64,000 bases of DNA from DATJGR01 sp963812255 (GTDB lineage: Bacteria > Pseudomonadota > Gammaproteobacteria > Pseudomonadales > Azotimanducaceae), in contig CAWEUM010000003.1 of NCBI GenBank assembly GCA_963812255.1, positions 1,240,001 through 1,304,000 on the forward strand, written 5' to 3'. The position numbers and the translations under genes are program-made. Within the stretch, counting starts at the first letter, position 1; each line of letters starts with the position of its first letter. Positions 47,930-56,938 of the stretch are shown in pieces. The notes below the pieces were generated by a model, which was not told the DNA's origin, did no database searches, and was given only the letters and a program-made list of their open reading frames with translations.

Positions 47930-48140
47930 GGGGCTGGAAGATGTTTGGGTGCTTCGTCATCGCGGTACAGTTCGATCAGGTGCCGAGTCCATGCTGCGAC
48001 GCTTTGCGCAACACGGGCCGGCCCTTGCGATCGAGATTGAACAGCGCGTACCGCTTCGCCGAGCTCACATAGACATACAGCAGTTCCCAGGTCTTCGATT
48101 GGATGCCGTAGTTTGGACTTCCCACGGTGTCGGGGGAAAA
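47930..48140 (-). pseudogene. Frameshifted remnant of a mobile-element-type gene
   Basis: On the minus strand one frame reads SPDTVGSPNYGIQSKTWELL, then YVYVSSAKRYALFNLD and KGRPVLRKASQHGLG before a stop at 47976-47978. The sense continues in another frame as HLIELYRDDEAPKHLPAP. The SAKRYALFN...GRPVLRKASQHGLGH style recalls a protein family I associate with family-B DNA polymerase-like genes of plasmids and islands; that identification is weak. The broken frame and the position after ssrA indicate a decayed insertion. Confidence 0.4.
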
Positions 48141-48203
48141 CCATGTCACAGCGCCTCAAGACGGTGAATTTGACCGAACCCTGCCACTCCACTACATTGC
48201 GCG

Positions 48204-48614
48204 ATGGGTGCCACCAATCGAGGGTTGCAATTGAACAAGCGCAATGAACTGCTTCGAAACGCCCTAATCTTCTCGATGTGCCTGAATCTGGTCAGCCTCG
48301 GCTGCATTCCGGCGGCACGTGCCGAAGTAATCGGTACACCGACCTTCAGCCAATCGCTGACGCGCGACGCGCGGATCGACCGTATCAACGGATTTCTCGC
48401 GCAGGACTCGGTGCGCAGTCAGATGATCGGCCTCGGCGTCGATCCTCGCGACGCGCAGACCCGTGTCGCAGCGCTCACCGACAGCGAACTGCAGTTGCTC
48501 GATCAGAAGATCACATCCGCGCCTGCCGGCGGCGACGCCCTTGTCGTGGTCGGTATCGTGTTCTTGGTGCTGCTGATCCTGGAAATCACCGGCGTGATTA
48601 ACATCTTCAGGTAG
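48204..48614 (+). CDS. PA2779-family small membrane protein
   Basis: 136 residues: N-terminal hydrophobic/signal segment (about 17-41), a helical middle with the family pattern QMIGLGVDPRDAQTRVAALTDSELQLL, and a C-terminal transmembrane helix (VVVGIVFLVLLILEITGVI) after a PAGGDA-type hinge. It resembles P. aeruginosa PA2779, whose function is not known. A TTG at 48231 is an alternative start. It is the first apparently intact gene after the ssrA scar. Confidence 0.8.
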   Translation: MGATNRGLQLNKRNELLRNALIFSMCLNLVSLGCIPAARAEVIGTPTFSQSLTRDARIDRINGFLAQDSVRSQMIGLGVDPRDAQTRVAALTDSELQLLDQKITSAPAGGDALVVVGIVFLVLLILEITGVINIFR

Positions 48615-48879
48615 TTCTGACCGCCCGCCAACTTGAAAGATGGCCTAGAAGGGTTGATACGCCGCCGCTTGAATGTTCCGACAATCGACGAGTGGCATGC
48701 TGCTGACGCCCTTGAGAAACGGGAATATTCCGGCGCGATCAAGCTCGGATCGTAATGCGTGCCTCGGTAGCCGATGCTGTCTCGATATGGCGCTGCGAAG
48801 CATTCATTAGGCGCGATCCAGACGAGGACATTGCGATCCGGTTCCGAGCGGCGTTTGTCCGGCGCGATGGCCGAGGCGT

Positions 48880-49095
48880 TCATGGCCGCATGAACTCGTA
48901 GTCCGCGTCATCTGCCAGATTGTTCATCTGAAATTCGAGGGCGCCGCGGGTATCGTCCACGCCGCGCTCCGCCTTGAGGGCTTCGATGACGCTCACCAGC
49001 AGCGCGTGCAGACAGTCACCTTTCGGTAGACCATCACGCTCGGCATCGGTCACAGCGGCGCTGATGTGGCCTCGGGCAATCGCATAAACCGACAT
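48880..49095 (-). CDS. Small hypothetical protein
   Basis: 71 residues (MSVYAIARGHISAAV..., with LPKGDCLHALLVSVIEALKAERG in the middle). Supported mainly by a strong ribosome site (GGGGAGGGG) 4 bp upstream of the ATG at 49095 and a plausible amphipathic helix. Not recognised. Another frame overlaps its stop by ATGA and runs to 48503, but its second half is the antisense of the PA2779-type gene, so it was not called. Confidence 0.45.
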   Translation of the reverse strand: MSVYAIARGHISAAVTDAERDGLPKGDCLHALLVSVIEALKAERGVDDTRGALEFQMNNLADDADYEFMRP

Positions 49096-49492
49096 GTTTC
49101 CCCTCCCCAAAAATACCGTTTCCAAATGAAGTTTACCGCGCAGCTGCATACGATACGCACAGCTGAATGATAGGTGCCGGCCGTTCGAATCTGTCGCTGG
49201 CGTTTGAGCAGTACAAGTCTCATTGTCTTGAAGAGCCCGTTCGCTGAACACATGCGGGATGATTTTCGTGCGGCGCAGTTGTCCCAAGTGCAGCCGCTCG
49301 GCGATGCCATCGACCCGCGCATACATCTCGATCGCGAGGCGCTCAGGCTGTTCGTTGCGAACCCACAACCATGCTCGGGTCCGTGACAGCCATCGTCACT
49401 CCATTAGCAGCGTCCGTAAGTTCGGTTGCGAACAGACGGGGGAGGTGCGGATCGCGTCAACTAGGTTCGACGCATTACCTTTGGAGTACAGC
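49096..49492. other. Intergenic, no gene recognised
   Basis: The minus-strand frame of the 71-residue protein continues open upstream to 49368, with a coding-like stretch (RLAIEMYARVDGIAERLHLG) but no recognisable family. This may be an eroded gene 5' part. Confidence 0.3.
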
Positions 49493-49660
49493 ATGTTGAA
49501 CTGGGCAGTTACGTTTTTGATTATCGCAATCGTCGCAGCCGTTCTTGGATTTTCGGGAATCGCTGGCGCTGCAACGCAGATCGCGTGGATTCTCTTCGTG
49601 GTCGGCCTTATCGTCGCGGCCGTCTTCTTTGTGATGGGACGGCGCGGCCCGACTTTGTAG
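49493..49660 (+). CDS. DUF1328 (YtjA-type) small membrane protein
   Basis: 55 residues with two transmembrane helices: MLNWAVTFLIIAIVAAVLGF and AWILFVVGLIVAAVFFVMG, separated by the conserved GIAGAATQI loop. This is the standard DUF1328 pattern. GGAG lies 7 bp upstream of the ATG. Family members are often stress-induced; function unknown. Confidence 0.9.
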   Translation: MLNWAVTFLIIAIVAAVLGFSGIAGAATQIAWILFVVGLIVAAVFFVMGRRGPTL

Positions 49661-49846
49661 CGAGAGAAGGCAGCGATCTTTGCTGAATCGACGCTCAAGT
49701 CGGCGGAGGTGGCTGCGGTAGCGCGCGGTTTCCGACGTTAGGTCAGATCGTCACGACCCCGTCACGGATTTCGACGTCGCGGGGCCACGGGTCTGCGGCA
49801 AGGTCCCGGGAAGCTGCGCTCGCATCGCCACGGACGCGGAGAATCG

Positions 49847-50840
49847 ATGACCGACACCACGGCCCACGCCCCCATCGCCTGGGTCACGACGGTTCTATTT
49901 TCGACGACATTCGTCGCCGCAATCATCGGCGTGCCGCTGTATGGCGCACTGGTCGGATATTCGATGGCGAATTGGCTGTGGTTCGTACTGTTTCTCGTCG
50001 CATCAGGGCTGTCGATCACCGCGGGATATCACCGTCTCTGGTCTCATCGCTCGTACGAAGCGCATTGGACGGTGCGCGTGTTCTTCATGTTGTTTGGCGC
50101 CATGGCGATACAGAACAGCATCTACACCTGGGCCGCGGGTCATAGACCGCATCATCGCTTCGTCGACGACGAAGAACTCGACCCGTATTCGTCACGCCGC
50201 GGTATGTGGTACTCGCACATCGGCTGGATGCTGCGGAAGTACGCGGCCAGCATCCCTGACTTCAAGTACGTCAAGGATCTGAAACGCGACCCGATCGTGA
50301 TGTTTCAGCATCGTTACTATGTGCCGATCGCGCTGGCGATGAACATCGGCCTACCGCTGGTCGTCGGATTGCTCAGCCGTGACGTATGGGGCACGTTGCT
50401 GCTCGCCGGATTGTTGCGCCTCGTCGTCAACCACCACGTCACGTTCTTCATCAACTCGCTGGCGCACGGTTGGGGCGCGCAACCGTACACCGACCGCAAC
50501 ACGTCGCGTGACAATCCGATCCTTGCACTGCTGACCTATGGCGAGGGTTATCACAATTTCCACCCCTGTTCGCCAACGACTACCGCAACGGCATCCGCTG
50601 GTGGCGATGGGACCCGACCAAGTGGCTGATCAGCACGATGTCGTGGCTGGGTCTTGCGACCGAGCTGCGGCGCACGCCGCCAGTGGCCATGGAACGGGCG
50701 CGCCTGGACATGCAGTTCAGCCGGGCGCAAGTCCGCGTCGCCAACAAGCCGAGCGCGGCGACGGCATTGCCACGGAGCTGCGGGAGTTGATCACGCGCGA
50801 ATACGAAGCATTCACCGCGACGCTGGCCGATGGTCGGTGG
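49847..50840 (+). pseudogene. Acyl-CoA (delta-9) fatty acid desaturase, frameshifted
   Basis: The first ~240 codons are a membrane desaturase: histidine boxes GYHRLWSHRS and HRPHHRF, and four predicted membrane helices. At 50561-50566 the third box should read HNFHH, but CACCCC is one base short of CACCAC-C. The frame then shifts, and LFANDYRNGIRWWRWDPTKW and ALATELRRTPP-type sequence continues one frame over (to a stop at 50788-50790). A second shift near 50755-50780 leads to LRELITREYEAFTATLA in the third frame. Two shifts argue for a real pseudogene rather than one sequencing error. Confidence 0.85.
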
Positions 50841-50851
50841 CCCGAGACGCC

Positions 50852-51175
50852 TGGCTCACAGCTACGCGCGAGCAGGTCGTCGAGCAACTTGAACGCGTAT
50901 TCGGACACCACTGGCGCTTCTGGAGTCCGGAGTCCCGCGCGAAGCTCAGCCAGGGTGAGCCAAACCTGTTCGAGAGTGAACCTGTGTGCGGCTGGCACAA
51001 GAACAACGAGGGCCGGGAAGTCGCGTTCTGCGTCGACTACAGCGCCGGCGTACACTTCAAGGAACGAAAGCACCCTCGAACCGGACCGTTCCACGGGCGC
51101 CTGGCGGCACTGCGCTGGCCCGAACGCGAAGTCGTGTTCGATGACGATCCGCCCGGAAGGGTAGCACGCGGATAG
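50852..51175 (+). pseudogene. C-terminal fragment of an unidentified protein
   Basis: About 107 codons of coding-like sequence without its own start: REQVVEQLERVFGHHWRFWSPESRAK, EPNLFESEPVCGWHKN and AALRWPEREVVFDDDPPG. The style recalls the tails of bacterial metallophosphoesterases, but I cannot confirm this. It directly abuts the broken desaturase, which suggests that a deletion fused the ends of two genes. Confidence 0.4.
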
Positions 51176-52308
51176 TGCGTTCCTCGTCCATCAAGATGAT
51201 GGCCTAATTCGATCCAGGATGGTTGCTGTTTCCGTATCCTCTGTTCCTGTCGTGCGGGGTATCTCGCAGAAATTAACCCGTCGTTCGCGTTCTTCATGGC
51301 GGAGGCGACCGAGGCCGGTCTGGAAGATTTCCTTCCGATAGATCAGGAACAGTTCTCTGTCCGGCACCGCACATAGCGTGCGCCGGACTTCGACCCGCAG
51401 ATCGGTCGTCGGGATCTAAATTTGGGTCGAGCGATCCATTGGTCGAACTTTGAGCGTTGGTCTTAGACCCTGTCCGAACTGCGTTCTCACGTGCGGCGGA
51501 TGGTGACGTCGTCGGGGATCGCCGCGTCGAGAGCAATCGATTCAACGTATTGGAACTGCGGGCGACGGGCAGCATTCATCGGTTGCCATCGGGTCAGAAA
51601 AAAAACAAAGAGCCCGACCAAAGTAATCCAAACCATGCCTTTCTGTCCTAGCGACCGCCGCGAGCAAAGTGCATCCGCGTTGCAAATTGGACAGTACAGG
51701 AGAGGACTCCAGGCACGCTGTGCGCTGCCGAACATTAGGTGTAATGTCCGACATGGCCACCAAATTTGGGGGAGTCCGCTTATCGCGGCAACCAAATTGA
51801 ACCGTCGCAATGCGCACACCCGCGTCTCGGCTGGCGACGCGAGCGACATTTCAAGGTGCGAGTCGTTCGAACTTGAAGCTCACTGGGCAACCGCTTTCTC
51901 AAGACCGAAGCCCGGCGGCGCCCTGATGCCTATAGGGTTGCCTCAGCGATCGAATCATGTGGCTTCCCCCTTGCGCTTCGCTCGCAGCGTTCAAGTCTGC
52001 ACGGCTTCGTGCGCCTTTGGCCATTGCCATCGCTATGACTACTCCGCGACGCAAGCTGTGCTGGCAGCCGACGCGCCGATGCCGCCACCGCTCGATCTCG
52101 GCGGAGATGGACGCGCTCAAGATCCCCTGGCGGCAGGCCTCGAACGGTCGAAGTGCTGGAGCGGCACTGGGCAGAGTCTGCCCAGTCAGCGGTGATGGGC
52201 TAACGCCCACGTAGCGAGTAACGCTAATGACAGTGACAGGCAAGGCGCAACGCCGGATGCGCCTCAGCGTTCGGATTCCGCGTCTGGAGTTGTGCGCCCA
52301 GCCAGGAA
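51176..52308. other. Decayed region without a clear gene
   Basis: Several frames are open but none shows a family pattern, ribosome site and consistent composition together. On the minus strand at 51487-51700 a short CPICNADALCSRR stretch followed by a transmembrane-like helix (MVWITLVGLFVFFL) may be a gene remnant. Around 52163-52225 there is a cluster of small hairpins (ACTGGGCAGA/TCTGCCCAGT and GGGC-TAAC-GCCC). Confidence 0.5.
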
Positions 52309-52617
52309 CTATCGATTGCCATACCTCCTCGGCTGCCCGACGCGATCGCTCGCCCGTCGGCCACGTCTGCTGCGACGTTCTGCCCCCAAGTACCCTTGAC
52401 CAGCGATCCCAACGTCGGAGTCGCGGCGAATGTCTGCTCGTCTGTCCTCGTGATGCTGATAGACGCACTTGCAAGTCTCCGGATGCTGACACGCCTTTAG
52501 CGGCAGCGCCGGCGCATCGTTGCAGAGATATCGAGCTCCTTCGACCAGTTTGACAGCAGCGCAAGCACAGACTGACTTGTGCGCGATGGAAACGGCGCGG
52601 AATGATGATTTTTTCAC
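52309..52617 (-). CDS. Small conserved hypothetical protein with Cys-rich motif
   Basis: 102 residues starting with GTG (MKKSSFRAVSI), with GGAGGGC 6 bp upstream. The middle has ACAAVKLVEGARYLCNDAPALPL and CQHPETCKCVYQHHEDRRADIRRDSD. I recognise the C...C-x-C-x-Y-x-H-x-x-D-R-R pattern from small uncharacterised gammaproteobacterial proteins. The last ~30 residues are Arg-rich and may be a run-on after a lost stop codon. Confidence 0.6.
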   Translation of the reverse strand: MKKSSFRAVSIAHKSVCACAAVKLVEGARYLCNDAPALPLKACQHPETCKCVYQHHEDRRADIRRDSDVGIAGQGYLGAERRSRRGRRASDRVGQPRRYGNR

Positions 52618-52861
52618 GGACTGCCCTCCGCACGACGCTACAGATTCGACTGGAAGAGCGTATCGGATCTCACGGGATCAGAGGGTCTGATCCATGTACG
52701 CAAAATCGGCGAGCTTGTAATCGGTCGTCACTCGCAGTAACGAAGACACGGCAGTTCATGTGACAAAGGCCACCACGATGATGGCGCTGTCCCGGCGTGC
52801 CTTCCCGAAGCTGGGGCCGTCGCAGCTGCTCTCGACACAATCGACGGCTACCTGCTGAGCG

Positions 52862-53020
52862 GCGGCGGAGCGCGATGGTCTGCTGATCCGGGATTCAGAA
52901 CAGCCCTGGCTCGATCTGGAATCGCGCGATGCGCTGGATGCATTAGGCTGCCGCGTCGATCCAGTACCGCATTGCTGTCGGCCCGCAGGCTGGCGTAGGG
53001 TGCTGGCGCTCGAGCTCGCC
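52862..53020 (+). pseudogene. IS91-family transposase C-terminal remnant
   Basis: One frame reads ERDGLLIRDSEQPWLDLESR and DALDALG; after a shift the next reads AASIQYRIAVGPQAG. Together these match the C-terminal end of IS91-type (Y2, rolling-circle) transposases, which typically end with a YRIAxGPxAGxK motif. Two frames are needed and the rest of the element is missing, so it is inactive. Confidence 0.6.
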
Positions 53021-53036
53021 GCACCGGCAGCCAGGG

Positions 53037-54290
53037 CTACGGCCGGTTCGGTTCCTGGCGAGGGACGTCGCGATCAGCTGCGTGCGGTTCGCGTAGGTTT
53101 TCGCCGAAAACACCGAAACATGTGGCGCGATCCTGCTCCCACGGAAGCTGGCGGCAGATATCCTTCCCATACCGTGCCGCAGCGGCGCTCACGCACTCCG
53201 TTCTTCGACTGTCGGGCGTCAGTTGTCCGCACTTTCGCGGATCGTCCGTCTCTGTCCTCGTTTTGACGAAGCCGCACCAACCGTTCGTTGCCGTCACGTG
53301 TTCGCAAAGCTCCGGTCGGTCGAGCTCTTGCGCGAGTGTGGCATAGCAGACGTCAGGGGAAAGCCCGGTTGCCGGAATGTTGGCGCAATGAGCCGGGTCG
53401 GCCGTCAGCTCTGCGAGGCGCGACCAGCACGTGCGCTTCTCAGCCTGTGACGCTCGCGACCGGCAGAATTCGGCGCTTGCGTGCACGGCGAACTGTACGT
53501 AGGTTTTTCCGTCGCTCGTGATTTGGCGTGCGAAGTGCGGGAAGCGATTCGGCAGTGGGCCGCGCTCGGTACCGTGTTGAATTTCGGTGCTTGTGCTGAT
53601 CTCGACGACGCGGAACTGTACGAGCGGACCCGAGGGGCGCGAGCATAGCTCACCGGGCGGACAGGTCACGTAGCGGAGATCAGTGAGCTCAATGAGCAAA
53701 TCCGCTTCGGGCACCGCCACCCGCTCACCGACGGCCAACGAGAAGGCCTCGTTAAGAGCGACCGCGCGCAACTTCGTGGCATCAATTACCTCGCCTAGGA
53801 GCCTTCCTCCGCTCGTGAGGTCGAAGGAGTGAGTTTGTCCGCCGGTCGCCCGAATCCCGAACTTCTTGGTGGCGTCGTCGAGTGCGGCCGAGTCGAGCCA
53901 CGAGCCATCACCGTTCGCCGCGCCCAGATCCTCGAGCGAGTAGCGCGCGAGCTCCCGGCCGCGGTCGTAGAAGACCAAGGCGGGCGCATACCGTGTGGTT
54001 GGCGCCGAATCCACTCGCACCAGAAATCGGCCGTCCTCGGAGAGCTTCGTGTCCTTCGCATACCACGTTACTCGCCACAACGGCATCGTCGAGCCGTCGT
54101 TACGATAGAGTCCGGCTTGCGCGTAGGCGCCTGCGTTGCCTACTTGCATGGGCTTACCCGGCCCGGGCCGGACCATTATGAATACCTTGTCGCCCACGAC
54201 GCGTGCGTAGCTCGGCATCGGGTCGTCGACCGCAAACGCGGCCGGGGGACATACCAAGCCAAGGGCGAGCAAAGCAATCGCTGTTCTCAT
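53037..54290 (-). CDS. Exported protein with paired-cysteine repeats
   Basis: 417 residues, not recognised. A clear signal peptide (residues 1-20, cleavage after AFA) is followed by a beta-rich N-terminal two-thirds. The C-terminal ~130 residues are rich in regularly spaced cysteines: FCRSRA...RTCW, HCANI...DVCY, LCEHV...WCGF, KCGQL...ECVS, ICRQL...TCFG. That makes about five paired-Cys units of 20-25 residues, probably disulfide-bonded in the periplasm or outside. It is divergent from the ECF sigma gene (220 bp apart), so it may share regulation with that module. Confidence 0.75.
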   Translation of the reverse strand: MRTAIALLALGLVCPPAAFAVDDPMPSYARVVGDKVFIMVRPGPGKPMQVGNAGAYAQAGLYRNDGSTMPLWRVTWYAKDTKLSEDGRFLVRVDSAPTTRYAPALVFYDRGRELARYSLEDLGAANGDGSWLDSAALDDATKKFGIRATGGQTHSFDLTSGGRLLGEVIDATKLRAVALNEAFSLAVGERVAVPEADLLIELTDLRYVTCPPGELCSRPSGPLVQFRVVEISTSTEIQHGTERGPLPNRFPHFARQITSDGKTYVQFAVHASAEFCRSRASQAEKRTCWSRLAELTADPAHCANIPATGLSPDVCYATLAQELDRPELCEHVTATNGWCGFVKTRTETDDPRKCGQLTPDSRRTECVSAAAARYGKDICRQLPWEQDRATCFGVFGENLREPHAADRDVPRQEPNRP

Positions 54291-54510
54291 GACTCATGCC
54301 TCACCGCTTGACATCGATCTGCAGCAGTCATCGCACTGCTATCTTCGGACCGCGCGCAAAATCTGGGTCGCGCTCGTCGTTTCGGTTCGATCCGGCGCGG
54401 AACCCGATAGCGGAGTCGTTCAAGACTAGCCCTACGCGGCTTGCGCATCGTCGACTCATCGCGCAATGTGGTGCGCGACACAGGCATTGGTCCAGCAGGC
54501 ATCAACCATC

Positions 54511-55032
54511 ATGTCGGCGCATTTCGAGCGTGCATTGTTGGCGCGGATCGCGTGCCGCGACGAAGTCGCGCTGAAGGCGCTGTACGATCTTTACTATCCC
54601 CGGTTGGCTCGATTTCTGCTCCGTGTTACGCGTGATCCGAATACTGTCATCGAGATTATCAATGACGTCTTCTTGGTGGTCTGGAACAAGGCCGCCGAGT
54701 TTCGCGGCGACGCGAGTGTGTCGACATGGATATTGAGTATCGCTTATCGCAAAGGCGCCAGAACCGTTGCCAGAACAAAGCCGACGGAGATGTTGCATGA
54801 CGAGCATCTGGCGCATGACGATGCATCCGAGTTGGCGAGCTTACGGCGTGATCTCGACAAGGCGCTCGCGCGGATATCTCCGGAGCAGCGAGCCGTGGTC
54901 GAGCTGGCATACTTTTTCGGTTATTCGTACTCGGAGATTGGCGAGATATTGGGTTGCCCGGAAAATACGGTCAAGACACGCATGTTTCATGCGCGGCGCG
55001 TGCTTCGCGCTTTGATGGAATCAGCGTCGTGA
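54511..55032 (+). CDS. ECF RNA polymerase sigma factor
   Basis: 173 residues with sigma region 2 (LYDLYYPRLARFLLRVTRDP, EIINDVFLVVWNKAAEFRG, VSTWILSIAYRKG) and region 4 (ISPEQRAVVELAYFFGYSYSEIGEILG, PENTVKTRMFHARRVL). The ATG at 54511 fits the family. Its stop overlaps the anti-sigma start (TGATG), a standard sigma/anti-sigma pairing. First gene of a run of four overlapping genes. Confidence 0.95.
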   Translation: MSAHFERALLARIACRDEVALKALYDLYYPRLARFLLRVTRDPNTVIEIINDVFLVVWNKAAEFRGDASVSTWILSIAYRKGARTVARTKPTEMLHDEHLAHDDASELASLRRDLDKALARISPEQRAVVELAYFFGYSYSEIGEILGCPENTVKTRMFHARRVLRALMESAS

Positions 55033-55661
55033 TGAACGACAAACCGCTGCCCGACGATTTGGAAGAGCTGCTGCCGTGGTATGTTCTGGGGACGCTGAGT
55101 GAGGCGGAGACCGATCAGGTTGCCGCTGCGCTTGCCGCCAGAGCAGATGGTTCCAGGCTCGTCGAAGCGGAGGTAGCGCTGTCGCAACGGTTGGCCGAAG
55201 CACCCTCACAACTTGACGAAGTTCTGGGGCGACGCCCGCAGGCCTATGAATTCCTGCGCGCTGCGGTCGCGCGCGCGCCAGTCCCCACACCCGATCAGAG
55301 CGCCAATCGACGTCACGCTGGCACCGCATGGTGGATTTCTGCAGCGTCGATGTTCGTAATCGCCGCGTCCGCCTCGATCGGTTTGTGGTCTGCGGGCGTC
55401 CGCTACACCGGCGAGTACGCGACACTGACCAACGCGGAGACAGCGAGTTCCGCGGTAATTGTTCAAGTCGCAGCGGCCGCTGGTGTCATGCCGCAACAAG
55501 TGGGTGAGCTGGCCAAACACTTGCATGCATCAATCGTTTCCGGTCCATCGCCGCGCAACGTATACAGATTCGCACTGCCGGTACGATCGGAACCCGTCGC
55601 CGACCTCGCCTGGCTGCGCCACCAGCCGGAGGTTGCGTTCGCCACTGTCGAGCGGCGTTGA
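55032..55661 (+). CDS. Anti-sigma factor (membrane)
   Basis: 209 residues. N-terminal helical domain with LPWYVLGTLSEAETDQVAAAL, the usual anti-sigma pattern (without the zinc HxxxCxxC motif), a single transmembrane helix at about 98-118 (AWWISAASMFVIAASASIGLW) and a ~90-residue periplasmic domain. Expected to hold the ECF factor at the membrane until a signal releases it. Its stop overlaps the start of the protease gene. Confidence 0.88.
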   Translation: MNDKPLPDDLEELLPWYVLGTLSEAETDQVAAALAARADGSRLVEAEVALSQRLAEAPSQLDEVLGRRPQAYEFLRAAVARAPVPTPDQSANRRHAGTAWWISAASMFVIAASASIGLWSAGVRYTGEYATLTNAETASSAVIVQVAAAAGVMPQQVGELAKHLHASIVSGPSPRNVYRFALPVRSEPVADLAWLRHQPEVAFATVERR

Positions 55662-56938
55662 TGCTCCGCGTTTCCTACGCGCACTTCGGCGTATGGGTTC
55701 TGCTGGTTTCGCTGTCGGCATGCGCAACGGCACCCACTCCAGATGCCGAACAAACCTTACTGTTGGTGACGTTCAAGTCGGGGCCGTCATCGGCACCGTT
55801 GCCGAGCGTTGGATCGTCTCGCACCTACTCCCGGAATGGCTGGTTGATTTCGCAGGACGTAGCAGCCGACATCGATCGGGTGCGGCAAAGGTATGGCCTG
55901 CGTCGCGTGGATGCCTGGCCGATCAAATCACTGCACATACACTGCGTGCTGTTCGAGGTGTCGCAGAGTCATGATCTGAATCGTCTGCTGAAGCACATCG
56001 CGGCGGAACAGGGCGTTGATAGCGCCCAGCCCCTGAACGAGTTCAGGGGGCTCGGGTTGCCGGCTACAGAAATTGCCAACCGGCATTTCGTGCTGCAGTA
56101 CGGAGATGATGCCACCCGTGTGGCGTCGCTGCATCGATTGACACGCGGCGCGCCATCGCGCATCGGCATGATCGACACGTTGGTGGACCAGAACCACCCT
56201 GATTTGCGGGGGCAGGTTGCGCGCCAGTACACATTTGTCGGCAAGCCCGGGGACAACCTGTTGCACGGTACTGCCGTTGCGGGTGTGATTTCCGCGAATG
56301 GCGGCGACGGCAATGGCCTCGTGGGCCTCGCCCCCGAGGCCAAGCTGTATGTTTATGGCGCCTGCCATGCGACTGGTCACGCGGGTGCGCGGTGTAATTC
56401 CTTCACCATCGCAAAAGCGTTGGAGCAGGCTACCGAGGATCGCGTAGACGTTCTCAATCTGAGCCTGTCCGGTCCGAGTGATGCACTCCTTGCGCGTCAG
56501 TTGTCAGTGCTGCTGGCGCGCGGTGTCATTGTTGTGGCGGCGGCCGACCCGAATAAACCCTCTGCCGGATTTCCCGCTTCCATGGTCGGTGTGCTTGCGG
56601 TATCCGGGGTGAATGCGGCGCTGCCGGCGGCGAGTTCGATGATGGATGACGACGGTTGCGTAGGGTGGATTTTCGATGCGGAGCGGCTGAGCACTCGGGC
56701 CCGCGGTGGATATCAGTTCTTCTACGGCAGTTCAATGTCGGCGGCGGCAGCGAGTGGATTCGCCGCGCTGCTTCGGTCCCGATCTGGCGCGGCTGATACG
56801 TTGCAGGAAATGCGCGCGTTCGTCGCAGGAGTCCGAACGCCGACGTTGGGCAGAGATTCGGATTTTCTCGTTGCAGTGCGCACTGCACTGCGGTGCGAGG
56901 ACCCACCTCGGTCGATCGCCGCAGAGCATGAACGCTAA
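55661..56938 (+). CDS. S8 (subtilisin-family) serine protease lipoprotein
   Basis: 425 residues. Lipobox LSAC with C21 as lipidation site. The catalytic triad is D172 (GMIDTLVDQNHPDL), H202 (LHGTAVAGVI) and S358 (GSSMSAAAASGF in place of GTSMAAP). The usual GN oxyanion segment reads AAADPN, a deviation. The position after a sigma/anti-sigma pair suggests either a regulated product or part of signal processing. ATG at 55661 overlaps the anti-sigma stop; a TTG directly before it is also possible. Confidence 0.9.
   Translation: MLRVSYAHFGVWVLLVSLSACATAPTPDAEQTLLLVTFKSGPSSAPLPSVGSSRTYSRNGWLISQDVAADIDRVRQRYGLRRVDAWPIKSLHIHCVLFEVSQSHDLNRLLKHIAAEQGVDSAQPLNEFRGLGLPATEIANRHFVLQYGDDATRVASLHRLTRGAPSRIGMIDTLVDQNHPDLRGQVARQYTFVGKPGDNLLHGTAVAGVISANGGDGNGLVGLAPEAKLYVYGACHATGHAGARCNSFTIAKALEQATEDRVDVLNLSLSGPSDALLARQLSVLLARGVIVVAAADPNKPSAGFPASMVGVLAVSGVNAALPAASSMMDDDGCVGWIFDAERLSTRARGGYQFFYGSSMSAAAASGFAALLRSRSGAADTLQEMRAFVAGVRTPTLGRDSDFLVAVRTALRCEDPPRSIAAEHER

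Noticed and set aside
48503..48883. A 126-codon minus-strand frame overlapping the 71-residue gene by ATGA
   Set aside because: Its second half is the antisense of the PA2779-type gene and no family is recognised; the overlap is suggestive but not enough.
51487..51849. A minus-strand frame with CPICNADALC and a hydrophobic helix
   Set aside because: Too short a match to call a zinc-ribbon membrane protein; kept only as a possible remnant.
51491..52195. A 234-codon plus-strand frame
   Set aside because: No recognisable domain, composition unlike neighbouring proteins, no ribosome site; region looks decayed.
51899..52633. A 244-codon minus-strand frame
   Set aside because: It overlaps the better-supported small gene at 52309-52617 in another frame and is Arg/Ser-rich without pattern.
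47654..53036. Search for a second copy of the ssrA 3' end (att site) and for an integrase
   Set aside because: None could be found by reading; a direct-repeat computation would be needed.
54400..54421. GGAACC...GTCGTT resembling an ECF-type promoter upstream of the sigma gene
   Set aside because: The spacing between the two boxes (about 10-13 bp) is shorter than the usual 15-17 bp.
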